Made by a program: the position numbers and the translations under genes. The notes beneath the pieces were generated by a model, which was not told the origin of the DNA, made no database searches, and saw only the letters and a program-made list of their open reading frames with translations. DNA of 64,000 bases, taken from Funiculus sociatus GB2-C1. Lineage in GTDB: Bacteria; Cyanobacteriota; Cyanobacteriia; Cyanobacteriales; FACHB-T130. The stretch covers positions 62,001 to 126,000 of the forward strand of contig NZ_JAMPKJ010000005.1 in assembly GCF_039962115.1 (NCBI RefSeq), given 5' to 3'. Shown here one piece after another: positions 43,935 to 52,747 of this stretch. Positions within the stretch are counted from its first letter, which is position 1; each line of letters begins with the position of its first letter.

Positions 43935-45158
43935 TTAGCAAGTAACAACTGTTGCTAACACCCATTCATACTCTCTCTGGATAGATGTTAATAAATCCAT
44001 CTTCATCTCGGATGGCAACACATCCCAAGTGTAAGTTTCAATCTCCAACTGCTTACAGGTGGAGTTTTCTTGCAGCAGATCCAGAACAGTCACAATATCG
44101 TCTTGAGTAGACTGTAATATTTGATAATCGCGGATAAAAATTGGGACGTGAAAGTGAGTTCGCCACTCCTCGGCGGATGATTGCTTGAGGTACGGTAAAG
44201 CAGTTGCTAAGTCAGGATAGTGATGCAAAGTTCCATCACCATTCCGCTCTATAACTTGGTGCAGATAGGTAGATTCTGCAAAAGGATGCAACCGTTCAAT
44301 TAGCAAGTTCTGTTCCTGAATAGTAGAAGGCAACGCCACCTGAATTGCGGCGCTTAGCTGAATCTTGCCAATTTGAATTCCCGCCGCTTTGAAACTTTTA
44401 AAAACTGATATTGGATCTTCATATTCCACCGCGAAATGACAGGTGTCATAGCAAACGCGCAGGTGTTCAAACAACTTCGCCTCGGCTAATTCCTGCGAAA
44501 TATCCAAGTGTTTTGCTAACCACGCTCCTCCGATTGGTAATAACCAATTTTGGAAGAAATCAATTACTTCGGCAGCATTTTCAATTAATCCATCCGGTTC
44601 CGGTTCCAAATCCAAATGCAGCAGTTTCCCTGTTTCTTCCCGGATGCGTACCATTTCGGCAGCAGCTAAAGCTAAGTTTAAACTGCTGTTTTTGAAGACT
44701 GCATCGCAGCTTATTTTGTCTTCTACCCACCACGGTTTATAAGATAACGGCAATGTAGAAATTCCGCCGTCAATTTCTTCTGGTAATAAGGCTGCCAGAA
44801 TTTTCGTCAAGCGGATTGTATAATCTAACCGTTCCTTCTTTGACCAATCTGGAGCATAAACTTGGTCTTTTACAACTTGCCGGTGAAATCCCCCGTAAGG
44901 AAATCCATTTAAGGTAAACACGTATAAATTTTGTTGATTCAGCCATATTTGAAACTGAGCTAAAGTATCTTCTTCCAGCAGTTCCCGTGCTGCTATATCT
45001 GATAACCGTAACCCAATACCGAATGGTTTCCCTGGTGCCAATCTTGCTTGGAGATTTGGAACATATTTTTTTAGGTTGGCGAAGACTTCGCTCCAGTTTT
45101 CGCCTGGATGAATGTTTGTGCAATAAGTTAAGTGAAAGCTGCTGTTCCCAATTTTCAT
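43935..45158 (-). CDS. eboE: EboE: xylose isomerase-like TIM-barrel metabolite traffic protein
   Basis: The 407-residue product begins MKIGNSSFHLTYCTNIHPGE, NWSEVFANLKKYVPNLQARL, with TGKLLHLDLEPEPDGLIENA and VCYDTCHFAVEYED, the acidic/His residues typical of xylose isomerase-like TIM barrels that bind divalent metal. It is the EboE family, found with eboA-D and F in scytonemin and other bacterial clusters. The gene is on the minus strand, preceded by a MITE-like repeat (45178-45305) and followed by eboF. Function is inferred from the cluster: assistance in metabolite handling. Confidence 0.88.
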   Translation of the reverse strand: MKIGNSSFHLTYCTNIHPGENWSEVFANLKKYVPNLQARLAPGKPFGIGLRLSDIAARELLEEDTLAQFQIWLNQQNLYVFTLNGFPYGGFHRQVVKDQVYAPDWSKKERLDYTIRLTKILAALLPEEIDGGISTLPLSYKPWWVEDKISCDAVFKNSSLNLALAAAEMVRIREETGKLLHLDLEPEPDGLIENAAEVIDFFQNWLLPIGGAWLAKHLDISQELAEAKLFEHLRVCYDTCHFAVEYEDPISVFKSFKAAGIQIGKIQLSAAIQVALPSTIQEQNLLIERLHPFAESTYLHQVIERNGDGTLHHYPDLATALPYLKQSSAEEWRTHFHVPIFIRDYQILQSTQDDIVTVLDLLQENSTCKQLEIETYTWDVLPSEMKMDLLTSIQREYEWVLATVVTC

Positions 45159-45177
45159 GCTTACGTTCCCTACTATC

Positions 45178-45305
45178 GAATGGCACTGAACTTAAGCCCT
45201 AAACTTTAGTTTAGACTAAAAGCTAAAACCCGCTGGAACGGGTTCAGAGCTTAAGTAAGCTTTGAACCCGAAATTTATTTCGAGGCTCCTAAATCAGTGC
45301 CATTC
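45178..45305. mobile_element. Small inverted-repeat element between eboE and eboD
   Basis: GAATGGCACTGA at 45178-45189 and its exact complement at 45294-45305 bound a 128-bp segment with an internal AACCCG/CGGGTT hairpin near 45229-45244. The flank TACTATCGAATG at 45171-45182 recurs at 45311-45322. No ORF is inside. Confidence 0.6.
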
Positions 45306-45359
45306 TTCGCTACTATCGAATGACACCTAACTTGATAAGGTAAGTTGGGTGAACGGTAC

Positions 45360-46586
45360 TCAACCCAAACTACAAGTTACTGTCTGCTTAGCTTTATCAA
45401 GCTGTTTCAGGATAGAAACGGCTTGCATATATAAAGAGATATCCACTTCGTGAACCTCAATTCCCTGCCCAATTCCTTGCAGCAGCATTAGGGTTAATTC
45501 ACCGCCCAAATGTTCCCGAAACTCGGTTAGTCCCCGGAATAAGCATCGGGAATTTCCTGGCTGTGTTGGAGCTAGTTCCGGCACATAAAGCGTAAAACCC
45601 AATACCTTGAGTGTATTTATTATCTGCTGCCAGTGCGACGCGGGAAGCAGTCCAGCTAGATAAGAATAGGTGCTATCTAGTGCAATTCCAATCGCTACTG
45701 CTTCGCCATGACGCAGGCTGTAATTTGTCAAATGCTCTAGCCTGTGAGCCGCCCAGTGGCCGAAATCTAGGGGACGCGATGAACCCATTTCAAAGGGATC
45801 GCCGCTGGTGGCAATATGTTGTAAGTGTAACTGGGCGCAGCGATAGATTAGCTGTTGCATGATGTCCATATCGCGACAAGCGATCGCTTGTGCGTGTGTC
45901 TGGATAAACTCAAAGAATTTCCTATCTTTAATCAGTGCAACTTTGACCGCCTCAGCAACACCGGAACGCCAGTCTCGCTCGTTCAAAGTAGTCAGAAAAT
46001 CAAAGTCATTCAAGACAGCATGAGGAGGTGCAAAAGTACCGAGAAAGTTCTTTTTTCCAAAGGCATTAATTCCGTTTTTTACTCCGACTCCGGAATCATT
46101 TTGTGCCAATACTGTTGTAGGAATTCGGATTAATCGAATGCCTCTGTGAGCAGTCGCTGCGGCATATCCTACCATATCTAGCATGGCTCCTCCCCCAATC
46201 GCCAAGATGTACGAATGGCGACATAAGCCAGCTGAATCAATAAGTTTGTGAATTTGCTCTAGCAACATTGGTTCGTTTTTAGCTGCTTCTCCCCCAAGAA
46301 CTATCATCGGCTCAAGCATGAGCGTTAGGATGTCTCTATAATGCTCGCTATACGCTGCTAATTTACCTAACAGCCCCCGATGAAACCGCAATAACCCTCC
46401 ATCTACAACTGCTATTACTTTCTTTGGTTCCGCGTCTCCTTCGGATGCGATCGCTTGTGCAAGTAAAGGATTGTTCAATTCAAACAAACCTTTGGTAAAG
46501 TGAACGTTATAGCGAAAGGTAACGGGGACACATTGATGAATCGGTTCCAGATTCAAATCAGTCTTTTGCTTGATGCCAATTGTCAT
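45360..46586 (-). CDS. eboD: EboD/AroB-like sugar phosphate cyclase (3-dehydroquinate synthase family)
   Basis: From the ATG at 46586 the product is 408 residues. NAD- and metal-binding features of the dehydroquinate synthase family are visible: YILAIGGGAMLDMVGYAAAT, HRGIRLIRIPTTVLAQNDSG, SGVAEAVKVALIKD, and PLDFGHWAAHRLEHLTNYSL with RHGEAVAIGIALD (Zn ligands). It could be shikimate-pathway AroB acting in aromatic supply, or the ebo-specific homologue EboD. In N. punctiforme the order tyrA-dsbA-aroB is found in the scytonemin locus, and the same order is seen here inside the ebo genes, so both labels may describe one gene. A GTG at 46628 would overlap the dsbA-like gene. Confidence 0.85.
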   Translation of the reverse strand: MTIGIKQKTDLNLEPIHQCVPVTFRYNVHFTKGLFELNNPLLAQAIASEGDAEPKKVIAVVDGGLLRFHRGLLGKLAAYSEHYRDILTLMLEPMIVLGGEAAKNEPMLLEQIHKLIDSAGLCRHSYILAIGGGAMLDMVGYAAATAHRGIRLIRIPTTVLAQNDSGVGVKNGINAFGKKNFLGTFAPPHAVLNDFDFLTTLNERDWRSGVAEAVKVALIKDRKFFEFIQTHAQAIACRDMDIMQQLIYRCAQLHLQHIATSGDPFEMGSSRPLDFGHWAAHRLEHLTNYSLRHGEAVAIGIALDSTYSYLAGLLPASHWQQIINTLKVLGFTLYVPELAPTQPGNSRCLFRGLTEFREHLGGELTLMLLQGIGQGIEVHEVDISLYMQAVSILKQLDKAKQTVTCSLG

Positions 46587-46621
46587 ATTTTTGTTTTTTA
46601 AATTACCGCGAACAATCGTAC

Positions 46622-47275
46622 TTACCACAAAGAATTCACTTTCAACGTTTCCGGAAGTGCAGCGCGTTCCAAAGTTTGAAGAAACACCTCTACCGACTGA
46701 GAACCATTGACGTTGATTTTGTTATTGAAGATGAAGAAAGGCACGCTGTTGATACCGCTACGTCGCGCAGATGTCGCATCAGCCATAACCTCATCTAAGG
46801 CAGCATCACTGCTTAAAAGGCTGCGTAATTGTGTAGCATCTATGCCAGCAGCTTTGCCCACAGAAACAAGGGTTTCGATGTCTCCGATGTTTAACCCTTC
46901 TTCAAAGTAAGCTTTGTAAATTGCTTCAACTACAGCATTTTTACTTTTTGTTGGGGAAAGTGCGATCATCTGATGGGAAAGCGTTGTATTAACAGCCAAA
47001 GATATTTTGTTGAAATCTAGTTTTACGCCAGATGCCTCACCTCTTTGCTTAGTGTAGTCAAACAGGCGTTTCAATTCTTCGGGTTCCATGCCTTTCCTCG
47101 CTTTCATAAAGGCGCGAAACTCAACTCCTTGAGGGGGAATTGTGTCGTCTAGCAAGAAGGGATGCCACCGAATCTTTATCGCTTCGTATTGCCATTTTTC
47201 AAGGGCATCGAAGAGATGTTTTTTGCCAATATAGCACCAAGGGCAGGCGGTATCGTGAAAAATTTCAATGAGCAT
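46622..47275 (-). CDS. DsbA-family thiol oxidoreductase (FrnE-like)
   Basis: The 217-residue protein has the redox site CPWC in MLIEIFHDTACPWCYIGKKH, followed by a helical insert and the cis-Pro region GINSVPFFIFNNKINVNGSQ of the DsbA/FrnE fold. No signal peptide is visible, so it would be cytoplasmic unless exported otherwise. A dsbA-like gene lies in the N. punctiforme scytonemin locus next to tyrA, and this is its equivalent position. A role in the oxidative maturation of scytonemin is inferred, not shown. It starts about 35 bp ahead of the eboD start and follows a repeat element. Confidence 0.87.
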   Translation of the reverse strand: MLIEIFHDTACPWCYIGKKHLFDALEKWQYEAIKIRWHPFLLDDTIPPQGVEFRAFMKARKGMEPEELKRLFDYTKQRGEASGVKLDFNKISLAVNTTLSHQMIALSPTKSKNAVVEAIYKAYFEEGLNIGDIETLVSVGKAAGIDATQLRSLLSSDAALDEVMADATSARRSGINSVPFFIFNNKINVNGSQSVEVFLQTLERAALPETLKVNSLW

Positions 47276-47335
47276 ATGGCAATCTGGTTTTATTTTTGAA
47301 GATTAATGAACCTCAGAGGAGGAGAAAAGAGGGAG

Positions 47336-47442
47336 TTATATACCAATCCTGAGTTTTGAAAGTTACTTTTTAAACGAACTACCCAGGAGCAAAAGAGGAG
47401 GAAAGGGAGAAGTTCATAAATTACTGAGGATTGTTATATAAA
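47336..47442. mobile_element. Small inverted-repeat element between tyrA and the dsbA-like gene
   Basis: TTATATACCAATCCTGAG at 47336-47353 and CTGAGGATTGTTATATAA at about 47424-47441 are inverted copies with 16 of 18 positions matching, bounding ~107 bp without an ORF. Looks like a short non-autonomous element. Confidence 0.55.
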
Positions 47443-47472
47443 TGAATTTTGATTGTTGTGGTTCTATTTTAC

Positions 47473-48513
47473 TCAGTTAACCAAAGCATTAAGTGTGTAT
47501 TCTTTTTCTGTGGTTTGGATGATTTCTTCGGCGAAAAAGTTTTGAACTGTTTCAAATTCTTCGATTAAGGCGGAGCGGTCTTTCTGTGCCACCAGTTGTG
47601 CTAATTGGCTGTAGGTGTTCGCCAATCTCTCAATAGTTTGACATCTGTCTTCTGTCGCCAGCATGATGTCTACACATAAGGGCGGACTTTGGGCAAACAA
47701 ACGTTTTACTATGTCAATTTCTAAGCGATAACTTGGGGTTGACATCGACAAGCTACGGTCTATATCTATTCTTTCTGCTGCTAGAAAAACACCGAGACTA
47801 AACCTGGAAAAATGCCGCGTTGCTTGAATAATTACCATCATGCGGTCGTGTTCTTGGGGAGTGCATACAATCAGCTTGCTACCCTGACTTTCTATGAAGT
47901 CTAGAAACCATTGAAATGAATCCTGATTTCGCCCTGGACAAACTACAACTTTTTGGGATAGGAAAGATTTGACAGTTGGGCCAAACATGGGATGTAATCC
48001 GATTACAGGCCCAGCATGGAAATCGAGCATTGCTTGTACTGGCTGAGTCTTGATACTGGTAATATCTGCCAGTGCTGTAGTTGGAGAAAGATATTTAGCT
48101 GTACGCTTGATTACATCTATCGTTCTGTCAATAGGAACGCTAATTAAAACTAGGTCTGCTTGGCTCAGCAGTTTATCTGCATTATCCCAATCATTGTGTT
48201 CAAGAATGCTAACGTTGTGGCCTGCTGCTGACAGTTGTTGTGTAAACAATTTTCCCATTCTGCCAAGCCCGCCAATAATGGTAATTTGTCGGGGTCTGAC
48301 ATTATTTATAGATGAAAAGTTATCGGTACCGGCGAGACAACTCGTTACTACATTTTCCCAAACAGATTCCGGAACACCAATCTGGGCAAGAAAGGGAGCA
48401 ATATAGGATAGTTGTTCTTCAATTGGAACTTCTGATTCACTCAAAATCGATATGCGATCGCGTAATAGCTTGATTAGAAATTGGTCAGTTTGCTTGAGCT
48501 TATCTGGTATCAT
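47473..48513 (-). CDS. tyrA: Prephenate dehydrogenase TyrA (scytonemin locus)
   Basis: From the ATG at 48513 the product is 346 residues: MIPDKLKQTDQFLIKLLRDR is a short chorismate-mutase-like helix, ITIIGGLGRMGKLFTQQLSA is the NAD-binding motif, and LADITSIKTQPVQAMLDF plus VIGLHPMFGPTVKSF are TyrA signatures. It makes 4-hydroxyphenylpyruvate from prephenate, the aromatic acid that condenses with indole pyruvate in scytonemin synthesis. A longer start at 48579 adds 22 residues (NGNEQLAAISNENN) that look like repeat-derived DNA, so the shorter form is preferred. It is encoded between eboC and the dsbA-like gene. Confidence 0.87.
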   Translation of the reverse strand: MIPDKLKQTDQFLIKLLRDRISILSESEVPIEEQLSYIAPFLAQIGVPESVWENVVTSCLAGTDNFSSINNVRPRQITIIGGLGRMGKLFTQQLSAAGHNVSILEHNDWDNADKLLSQADLVLISVPIDRTIDVIKRTAKYLSPTTALADITSIKTQPVQAMLDFHAGPVIGLHPMFGPTVKSFLSQKVVVCPGRNQDSFQWFLDFIESQGSKLIVCTPQEHDRMMVIIQATRHFSRFSLGVFLAAERIDIDRSLSMSTPSYRLEIDIVKRLFAQSPPLCVDIMLATEDRCQTIERLANTYSQLAQLVAQKDRSALIEEFETVQNFFAEEIIQTTEKEYTLNALVN

Positions 48514-48597
48514 ATAAAACCGCTCGTAAGTATTGTTTTCATTACTAATTGCGGCTAATTGTTCATTACCATTAGCCATGAACGCGGAGGCTAGGCT

Positions 48598-49512
48598 TCA
48601 AGTCACAGCAAATATTTGCGCCAGTATCATTGAAATTGGTAGCAGGCTCAAAACCAACAAACCGTAAGGTAAAGTTGCGAAACCAGCTGCAACTGTCGCA
48701 TCCAAGACTATTAACGACAATACGCCCGCCTTCACTGCGACTCGAATTAGGTCTGGAGTTGGTTCGCGGGCGGCTTTTACAAAAGCAGGTAACACACGCC
48801 CAGCGAATAAAAGAATAAACGGCAATGCGGCAAGAACTTGATAATCTGGCAAAAGCCCCAGCGCTAATATGCTAACAATGACTGCACCAACAAATAGCAA
48901 AGCTGTTATTCCCGTACTCGCTTTTCCCCCATGTACTTCACCTTTGCTAATAGCGGTGACAGCAGCAATGTAGGTGATAGGAATTAAAGCTAAAAACCAG
49001 CGTTCTCCCAACATTGCTGGTACAGCACTCACGCCAAGCAATAAATTGCCGCCGCGACAAATGCCCATGTTGACGGGGCCAAGAATTGAGTGGTGTTTGC
49101 CGAAAGCATCATATAGTAGAGCGGCAAAGGCGATGGTAGCAGCGATCGCGCCACTCAACCAGGATACTTGCAAGGCTGCAACTATGCCGACAGCTAAAAG
49201 CAGACTTCCAAGCGCGATCGCACCTTGACGAGATGCGCGATCGCTAGGAATTGGTCTTTCTGGTCGCTCTTTGGCATCCAGTTCAGCGTCGAATACATCA
49301 TTAAATACTACACCGCCACCGTATAAACCTGTGGTAGCTAGAAGTAACCATGCAAGTGTTGCCGATCCTGTTAGCGTTTGATTTAGGAATGCGATCGCTC
49401 CTGAAGCTGCAAAACCAACTAGAATGTCTGCCCAAGCAGTAACAATATTTGCAGGCCGCATTAGCTGTAGATAAGCCCACAAACGGTGGGAACTCAAACT
49501 TGCAGCATTCAC
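48598..49512 (-). CDS. eboC: EboC: UbiA-family prenyltransferase-like membrane protein
   Basis: The 304-residue product has eight or nine hydrophobic helices and the UbiA Asp-rich motif NDVFDAELDAKERPERPIPS. The second UbiA-type region (KGEVHGGKASTGITALLFVG) is less acidic. UbiA enzymes attach prenyl chains to aromatic rings; EboC is a conserved member of ebo clusters. A GTG start at 49512 has GGAG about 9 bp upstream. It lies between eboB and tyrA. Membrane location fits a transport- or lipid-linked step in moving the scytonemin precursor, which is inference. Confidence 0.9.
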   Translation of the reverse strand: MNAASLSSHRLWAYLQLMRPANIVTAWADILVGFAASGAIAFLNQTLTGSATLAWLLLATTGLYGGGVVFNDVFDAELDAKERPERPIPSDRASRQGAIALGSLLLAVGIVAALQVSWLSGAIAATIAFAALLYDAFGKHHSILGPVNMGICRGGNLLLGVSAVPAMLGERWFLALIPITYIAAVTAISKGEVHGGKASTGITALLFVGAVIVSILALGLLPDYQVLAALPFILLFAGRVLPAFVKAAREPTPDLIRVAVKAGVLSLIVLDATVAAGFATLPYGLLVLSLLPISMILAQIFAVT

Positions 49513-49613
49513 TGTGATTCTCCGTGATTATAAGATTTTTTTCGGGAGTTATGAGGTAGAAGGCTATTTTTTGCTAATAGCTAATAGTGAATTGACCATG
49601 AGCCATGAGCCAA

Positions 49614-50537
49614 TTACTCAATGAGTGCAAAGTCGCGGTTAGACTCTACGACTGGTGACTGTCCGCGCAGTACGGAATTTCCGTTGAAAAGTTCGCGTTG
49701 GTCAATAGGTAAGGGTTCTAGCCAGTCTGCTTCTTTCATCTGACCGCTTTGGCTATAAGCTGTTAGGGCATTTTCGTAACAGACAGCCCGCACATACTCT
49801 TCTGAGATTCCCCGTTCTAGCATTAGCTGGGCTGTCTTAGGTACAGCTAGGGGATCGCTGACTCCCCAATCTGCACTACTGTCTACGATTACGCGATCGC
49901 ATCCATACTGGCGCACGATCTCCACCATCCTTGCATTCCCCATCTTGGTCTGCGGATAAATCGTGAAAGCAGCCCAGAAACCTCTATTTAGTACCTCTTC
50001 AACAGTTTCCTCGTTGTTGTGGTCTATAATTACCTGCGCTGGATCTAATCCATGCTCAATACAGCGATCCATGCTACGGCTAGTACCTGCTTTCTTGTTG
50101 CGGTGGGGAGTGTGAATCAACACCACCATATCCAATTCTTTTGCTAACTCTAGCTGTAGACGAAAATATTTGTCCTCAGCTGGTGTCATATCGTCATAGC
50201 CAATTTCACCAATAGCAACCACGCCCTCTTTACAGGCATAAAGTGGCAACAGTTCCATAACTTCTTCTGCTAACGCCTCGTTGTTAGCTTCTTTCGGGTT
50301 CAAGCCAATTGTGCAGTAGTGTTTGATCCCAAACTGGCTGGCTCGGAATCGCTCCCACCCGACAATGCTGCTGTAATAGTCCTTAAAACTCCCGGCGTTA
50401 GTCCGGGGCTGTCCCAACCAGAAGGAAGGTTCAATGACGGCAACAATGCCATACTCTCGCATCACGAGGTAATCGTAACTTGTGCGGGAGGACATATGAA
50501 TGTGAGGATCGATGAACATCCTGCTGTTGTTAGACAT
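49614..50537 (-). CDS. eboB: EboB: TatD-like metal-dependent hydrolase
   Basis: The 307-residue protein starts near MFIDPHIHMSSRTSYDYLVM, with the HIH metal site of the TatD/amidohydrolase fold, then VVAIGEIGYDDMTPAEDKYF, MVVLIHTPHRNK, VIIDHNNEETVEEVL and VIVDSSADWGVSDP with the last Asp ligand. It is the EboB family member. Substrate is unknown. The gene is between eboA and eboC on the minus strand, about 100 bp from eboC. An alternative start at the inner Met of MFIDPH would give 301 residues. Confidence 0.88.
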   Translation of the reverse strand: MSNNSRMFIDPHIHMSSRTSYDYLVMREYGIVAVIEPSFWLGQPRTNAGSFKDYYSSIVGWERFRASQFGIKHYCTIGLNPKEANNEALAEEVMELLPLYACKEGVVAIGEIGYDDMTPAEDKYFRLQLELAKELDMVVLIHTPHRNKKAGTSRSMDRCIEHGLDPAQVIIDHNNEETVEEVLNRGFWAAFTIYPQTKMGNARMVEIVRQYGCDRVIVDSSADWGVSDPLAVPKTAQLMLERGISEEYVRAVCYENALTAYSQSGQMKEADWLEPLPIDQRELFNGNSVLRGQSPVVESNRDFALIE

Positions 50538-50844
50538 GGTTACTTCTTGAATAATGGATTTCGCAGAATTATGAGTTTTGAGTTATGTGCAACTTTTCTC
50601 CCCTTGTTAAGGGCGTTCTGACTTGGAAAGTGACACATCACATGAGTTTTGAATTATTAGAAAAGATTTAACTCAAAACTTTTTCAGATTGTGGCTTATT
50701 GCATTCATATTCCTGTAAATAAATTTCCGGCTGAAAACTTAAACCCGTTAAAACAGGTTGAAACATTTACCAAGGAATAGTGACGATGACTTTAGTCTGT
50801 GAAGCCCCTTAGACGCTTTGCGGCTTCTGGAAGAGTATTTTAGT

Positions 50845-51762
50845 TCAGGGCTGAATTAATGCCAGAAGTCTATTTTGGCTAAAACTGCTCCAAGTCAGAC
50901 GACCCTGCTCAATAGATGATTGCAAGTTTGGGTGACGAGCGAGTAGTTCTTGAGCTTGGGGTAAGGGACATTGAGAACAAGCCAAAGCAGCTGCTTCTTG
51001 CTGGACTGCATCAGGAGCGTTCAGCACCTTTTCCAAATCCGCTACTATCCGGGTGTCCGCAAACCGCCCGACTGGTCGCCAGAGTTCCGGCGTTACTGGA
51101 CGTTTAGCCGCCCAACGTTCGTGAGCATAGTCTGCCAACATTCTTGCTAAATCTGGGTTAGCACGACGGTCGAGTCCGACGATGAGATGCAAGGGACTAC
51201 CGACAAAAACAGCTTTTAGTACCATTTGGTTCCAGGCGTTGTTGTCGAAATAGTCAGCAGGATAAGGGTTTTGCAATGCGATCGCATTAAACACGGAAGT
51301 CATGTTACTCCGTACTCCCTCAGCAGCTCTGGCGCAAAGCCGTTCTGGGTAGGGTAATATTGGCAAGCTTTGATAGAGAGCGACTAGCTCTCCCACGTCA
51401 GCGGTGGTGAAGATTTGCTCAAGCGATCGCAGATATTTCTCCACATTATCCTGCGGCAGCGCCAGTATCAGTAAGGTGCGAGCCGCTTGATCTACGCTCC
51501 AATGACCGGGGAACCAACCTCTTTGTATTGAAACTGCTTGTAAGTCTTCTGGTGTTAGTTCCAGGTTTTTTTTGCCCGTATAGCGAGGCACAGCACTGAA
51601 GGAGGTAAAGAATACTCGCTCCTGATTACCTTCGGCAATCTGCTTTATCTTCTCATCTAGCCAGGTGAGACTTTCTTTGGCGATATTTTGTGCTAGCCAG
51701 CAACGGAGTAAGCCGTTTACGCCCTTTAGATCAAGGTCAATTAAAGAATACATAATACTCAT
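50845..51762 (-). CDS. eboA: EboA domain protein
   Basis: The 305-residue protein reads LLRCWLAQNIAKESLTWLDE, FFTSFSAVPRYTGKKNLELT, GWFPGHWSVDQAARTLLILA and LVALYQSLPILPYPERLCAR, then FVGSPLHLIVGLDRRANPDL, all typical of the EboA family, a helical-repeat-like protein with no known activity. It is the first of the ebo genes behind the AraC-type response regulator (166-bp gap). eboA family genes occur in scytonemin clusters and other bacterial clusters. The gap to eboB (307 bp) holds AAACCCG-type repeats. Confidence 0.88.
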   Translation of the reverse strand: MSIMYSLIDLDLKGVNGLLRCWLAQNIAKESLTWLDEKIKQIAEGNQERVFFTSFSAVPRYTGKKNLELTPEDLQAVSIQRGWFPGHWSVDQAARTLLILALPQDNVEKYLRSLEQIFTTADVGELVALYQSLPILPYPERLCARAAEGVRSNMTSVFNAIALQNPYPADYFDNNAWNQMVLKAVFVGSPLHLIVGLDRRANPDLARMLADYAHERWAAKRPVTPELWRPVGRFADTRIVADLEKVLNAPDAVQQEAAALACSQCPLPQAQELLARHPNLQSSIEQGRLTWSSFSQNRLLALIQP

Positions 51763-51928
51763 TAAAAGGGTTGGCTTTGGTTCAAGGTTCGCCTGGTGTG
51801 TGCGAATCGAATACTAGATTACAAAAGTCATGAATTATGAGTTTATAACTCCTCGCCTCCTAACTCCTTACTCTTAACTTTTAAGAATTTAAGGCAAAGT
51901 TGCAATGAATAATCTTTTGATACATTGG

Positions 51929-52747
51929 TCAATTCTTTTGATATTGTTGTGTCTCTAGCTTTAGGCGATGAGTGCTTCTCCAGCCTTGAGGAGTTGTATC
52001 GTAAAATTGGCGAAATTGGCGGCTGAAATGGCCTGCGTCTTTATAGCCGACTGCTTCAGCAATTTGATTTACTGCCTGGTCGGTTTCTTGGAGCAAGAAA
52101 AGCGCCTGTGCCATCCGACGCTTGACAATCCAGCGGTATATACTCTCTCCGGTATGTTGCCGCACTAAGCTAGTCAGGTAAGCCGGAGAGTAACCAAATG
52201 CCTGAGCCACATCACAGAGCGTAATCGGTTGATGATAATTACTCTCAATAAAATTGAATATCTCAATCATTTGGGGACATTCAGGAAATATTGACTGCGG
52301 AGAAGACGCGCTTGCAGCTTCAGTAGAAGGTGAATCTGATCGCTGGTTCTCAGATGAACTCCACTGTAGTAAGGTAGCTTGTTTTTTCAAACGGGTAGCG
52401 ATCGCGCTCAGCAATTCCTCTCCCATACAAGGTTTAGTGAGATAGTCATCTGCTCCCAGTTCCATGCCTTTGCGGAGGTCAGGCCGTTCCCCCTTGCAAC
52501 TGACAAAAATGAAAGGAATAATCGCTGTCAGGGGGTTAGAGCGCAGCGTAGCTAGGACATCGTAACCATTTGTTTCCGGCATTACAATGTCGCAAATTAT
52601 CAGGTCGGGTAGCTGTTTTTGTGCCTTTTGAATTCCCAATTTACCGTCTTCAGCATCAATAGTGTAGAAACCTCCAGCTTTAAGGCATTCTACAAAGAAA
52701 TTTCGCGTTGGGGCATTATCCTCAATTACTAAAATTTTTTTCACCAT
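51929..52747 (-). CDS. Response regulator with AraC-type DNA-binding domain (scytonemin locus regulator)
   Basis: The 272-residue protein has a receiver domain (1-120) with phospho-acceptor Asp53 in LIICDIVMPETNG, an acidic pocket at IEDN, and conserved Lys in ADDYLTKP. After a Ser/Pro linker comes an AraC-type helix-turn-helix (about 163-262): FNFIESNYHQPITLCDVAQA, FGYSPAYLTSLVRQHTGES and AVGYKDAGHFSRQFRQFY. In N. punctiforme a histidine kinase and an AraC-type regulator flank scyA; here only the regulator is found, so the sensor is elsewhere. It lies upstream of the ebo arm and divergent from scyA, well placed to control both. Confidence 0.88.
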   Translation of the reverse strand: MVKKILVIEDNAPTRNFFVECLKAGGFYTIDAEDGKLGIQKAQKQLPDLIICDIVMPETNGYDVLATLRSNPLTAIIPFIFVSCKGERPDLRKGMELGADDYLTKPCMGEELLSAIATRLKKQATLLQWSSSENQRSDSPSTEAASASSPQSIFPECPQMIEIFNFIESNYHQPITLCDVAQAFGYSPAYLTSLVRQHTGESIYRWIVKRRMAQALFLLQETDQAVNQIAEAVGYKDAGHFSRQFRQFYDTTPQGWRSTHRLKLETQQYQKN

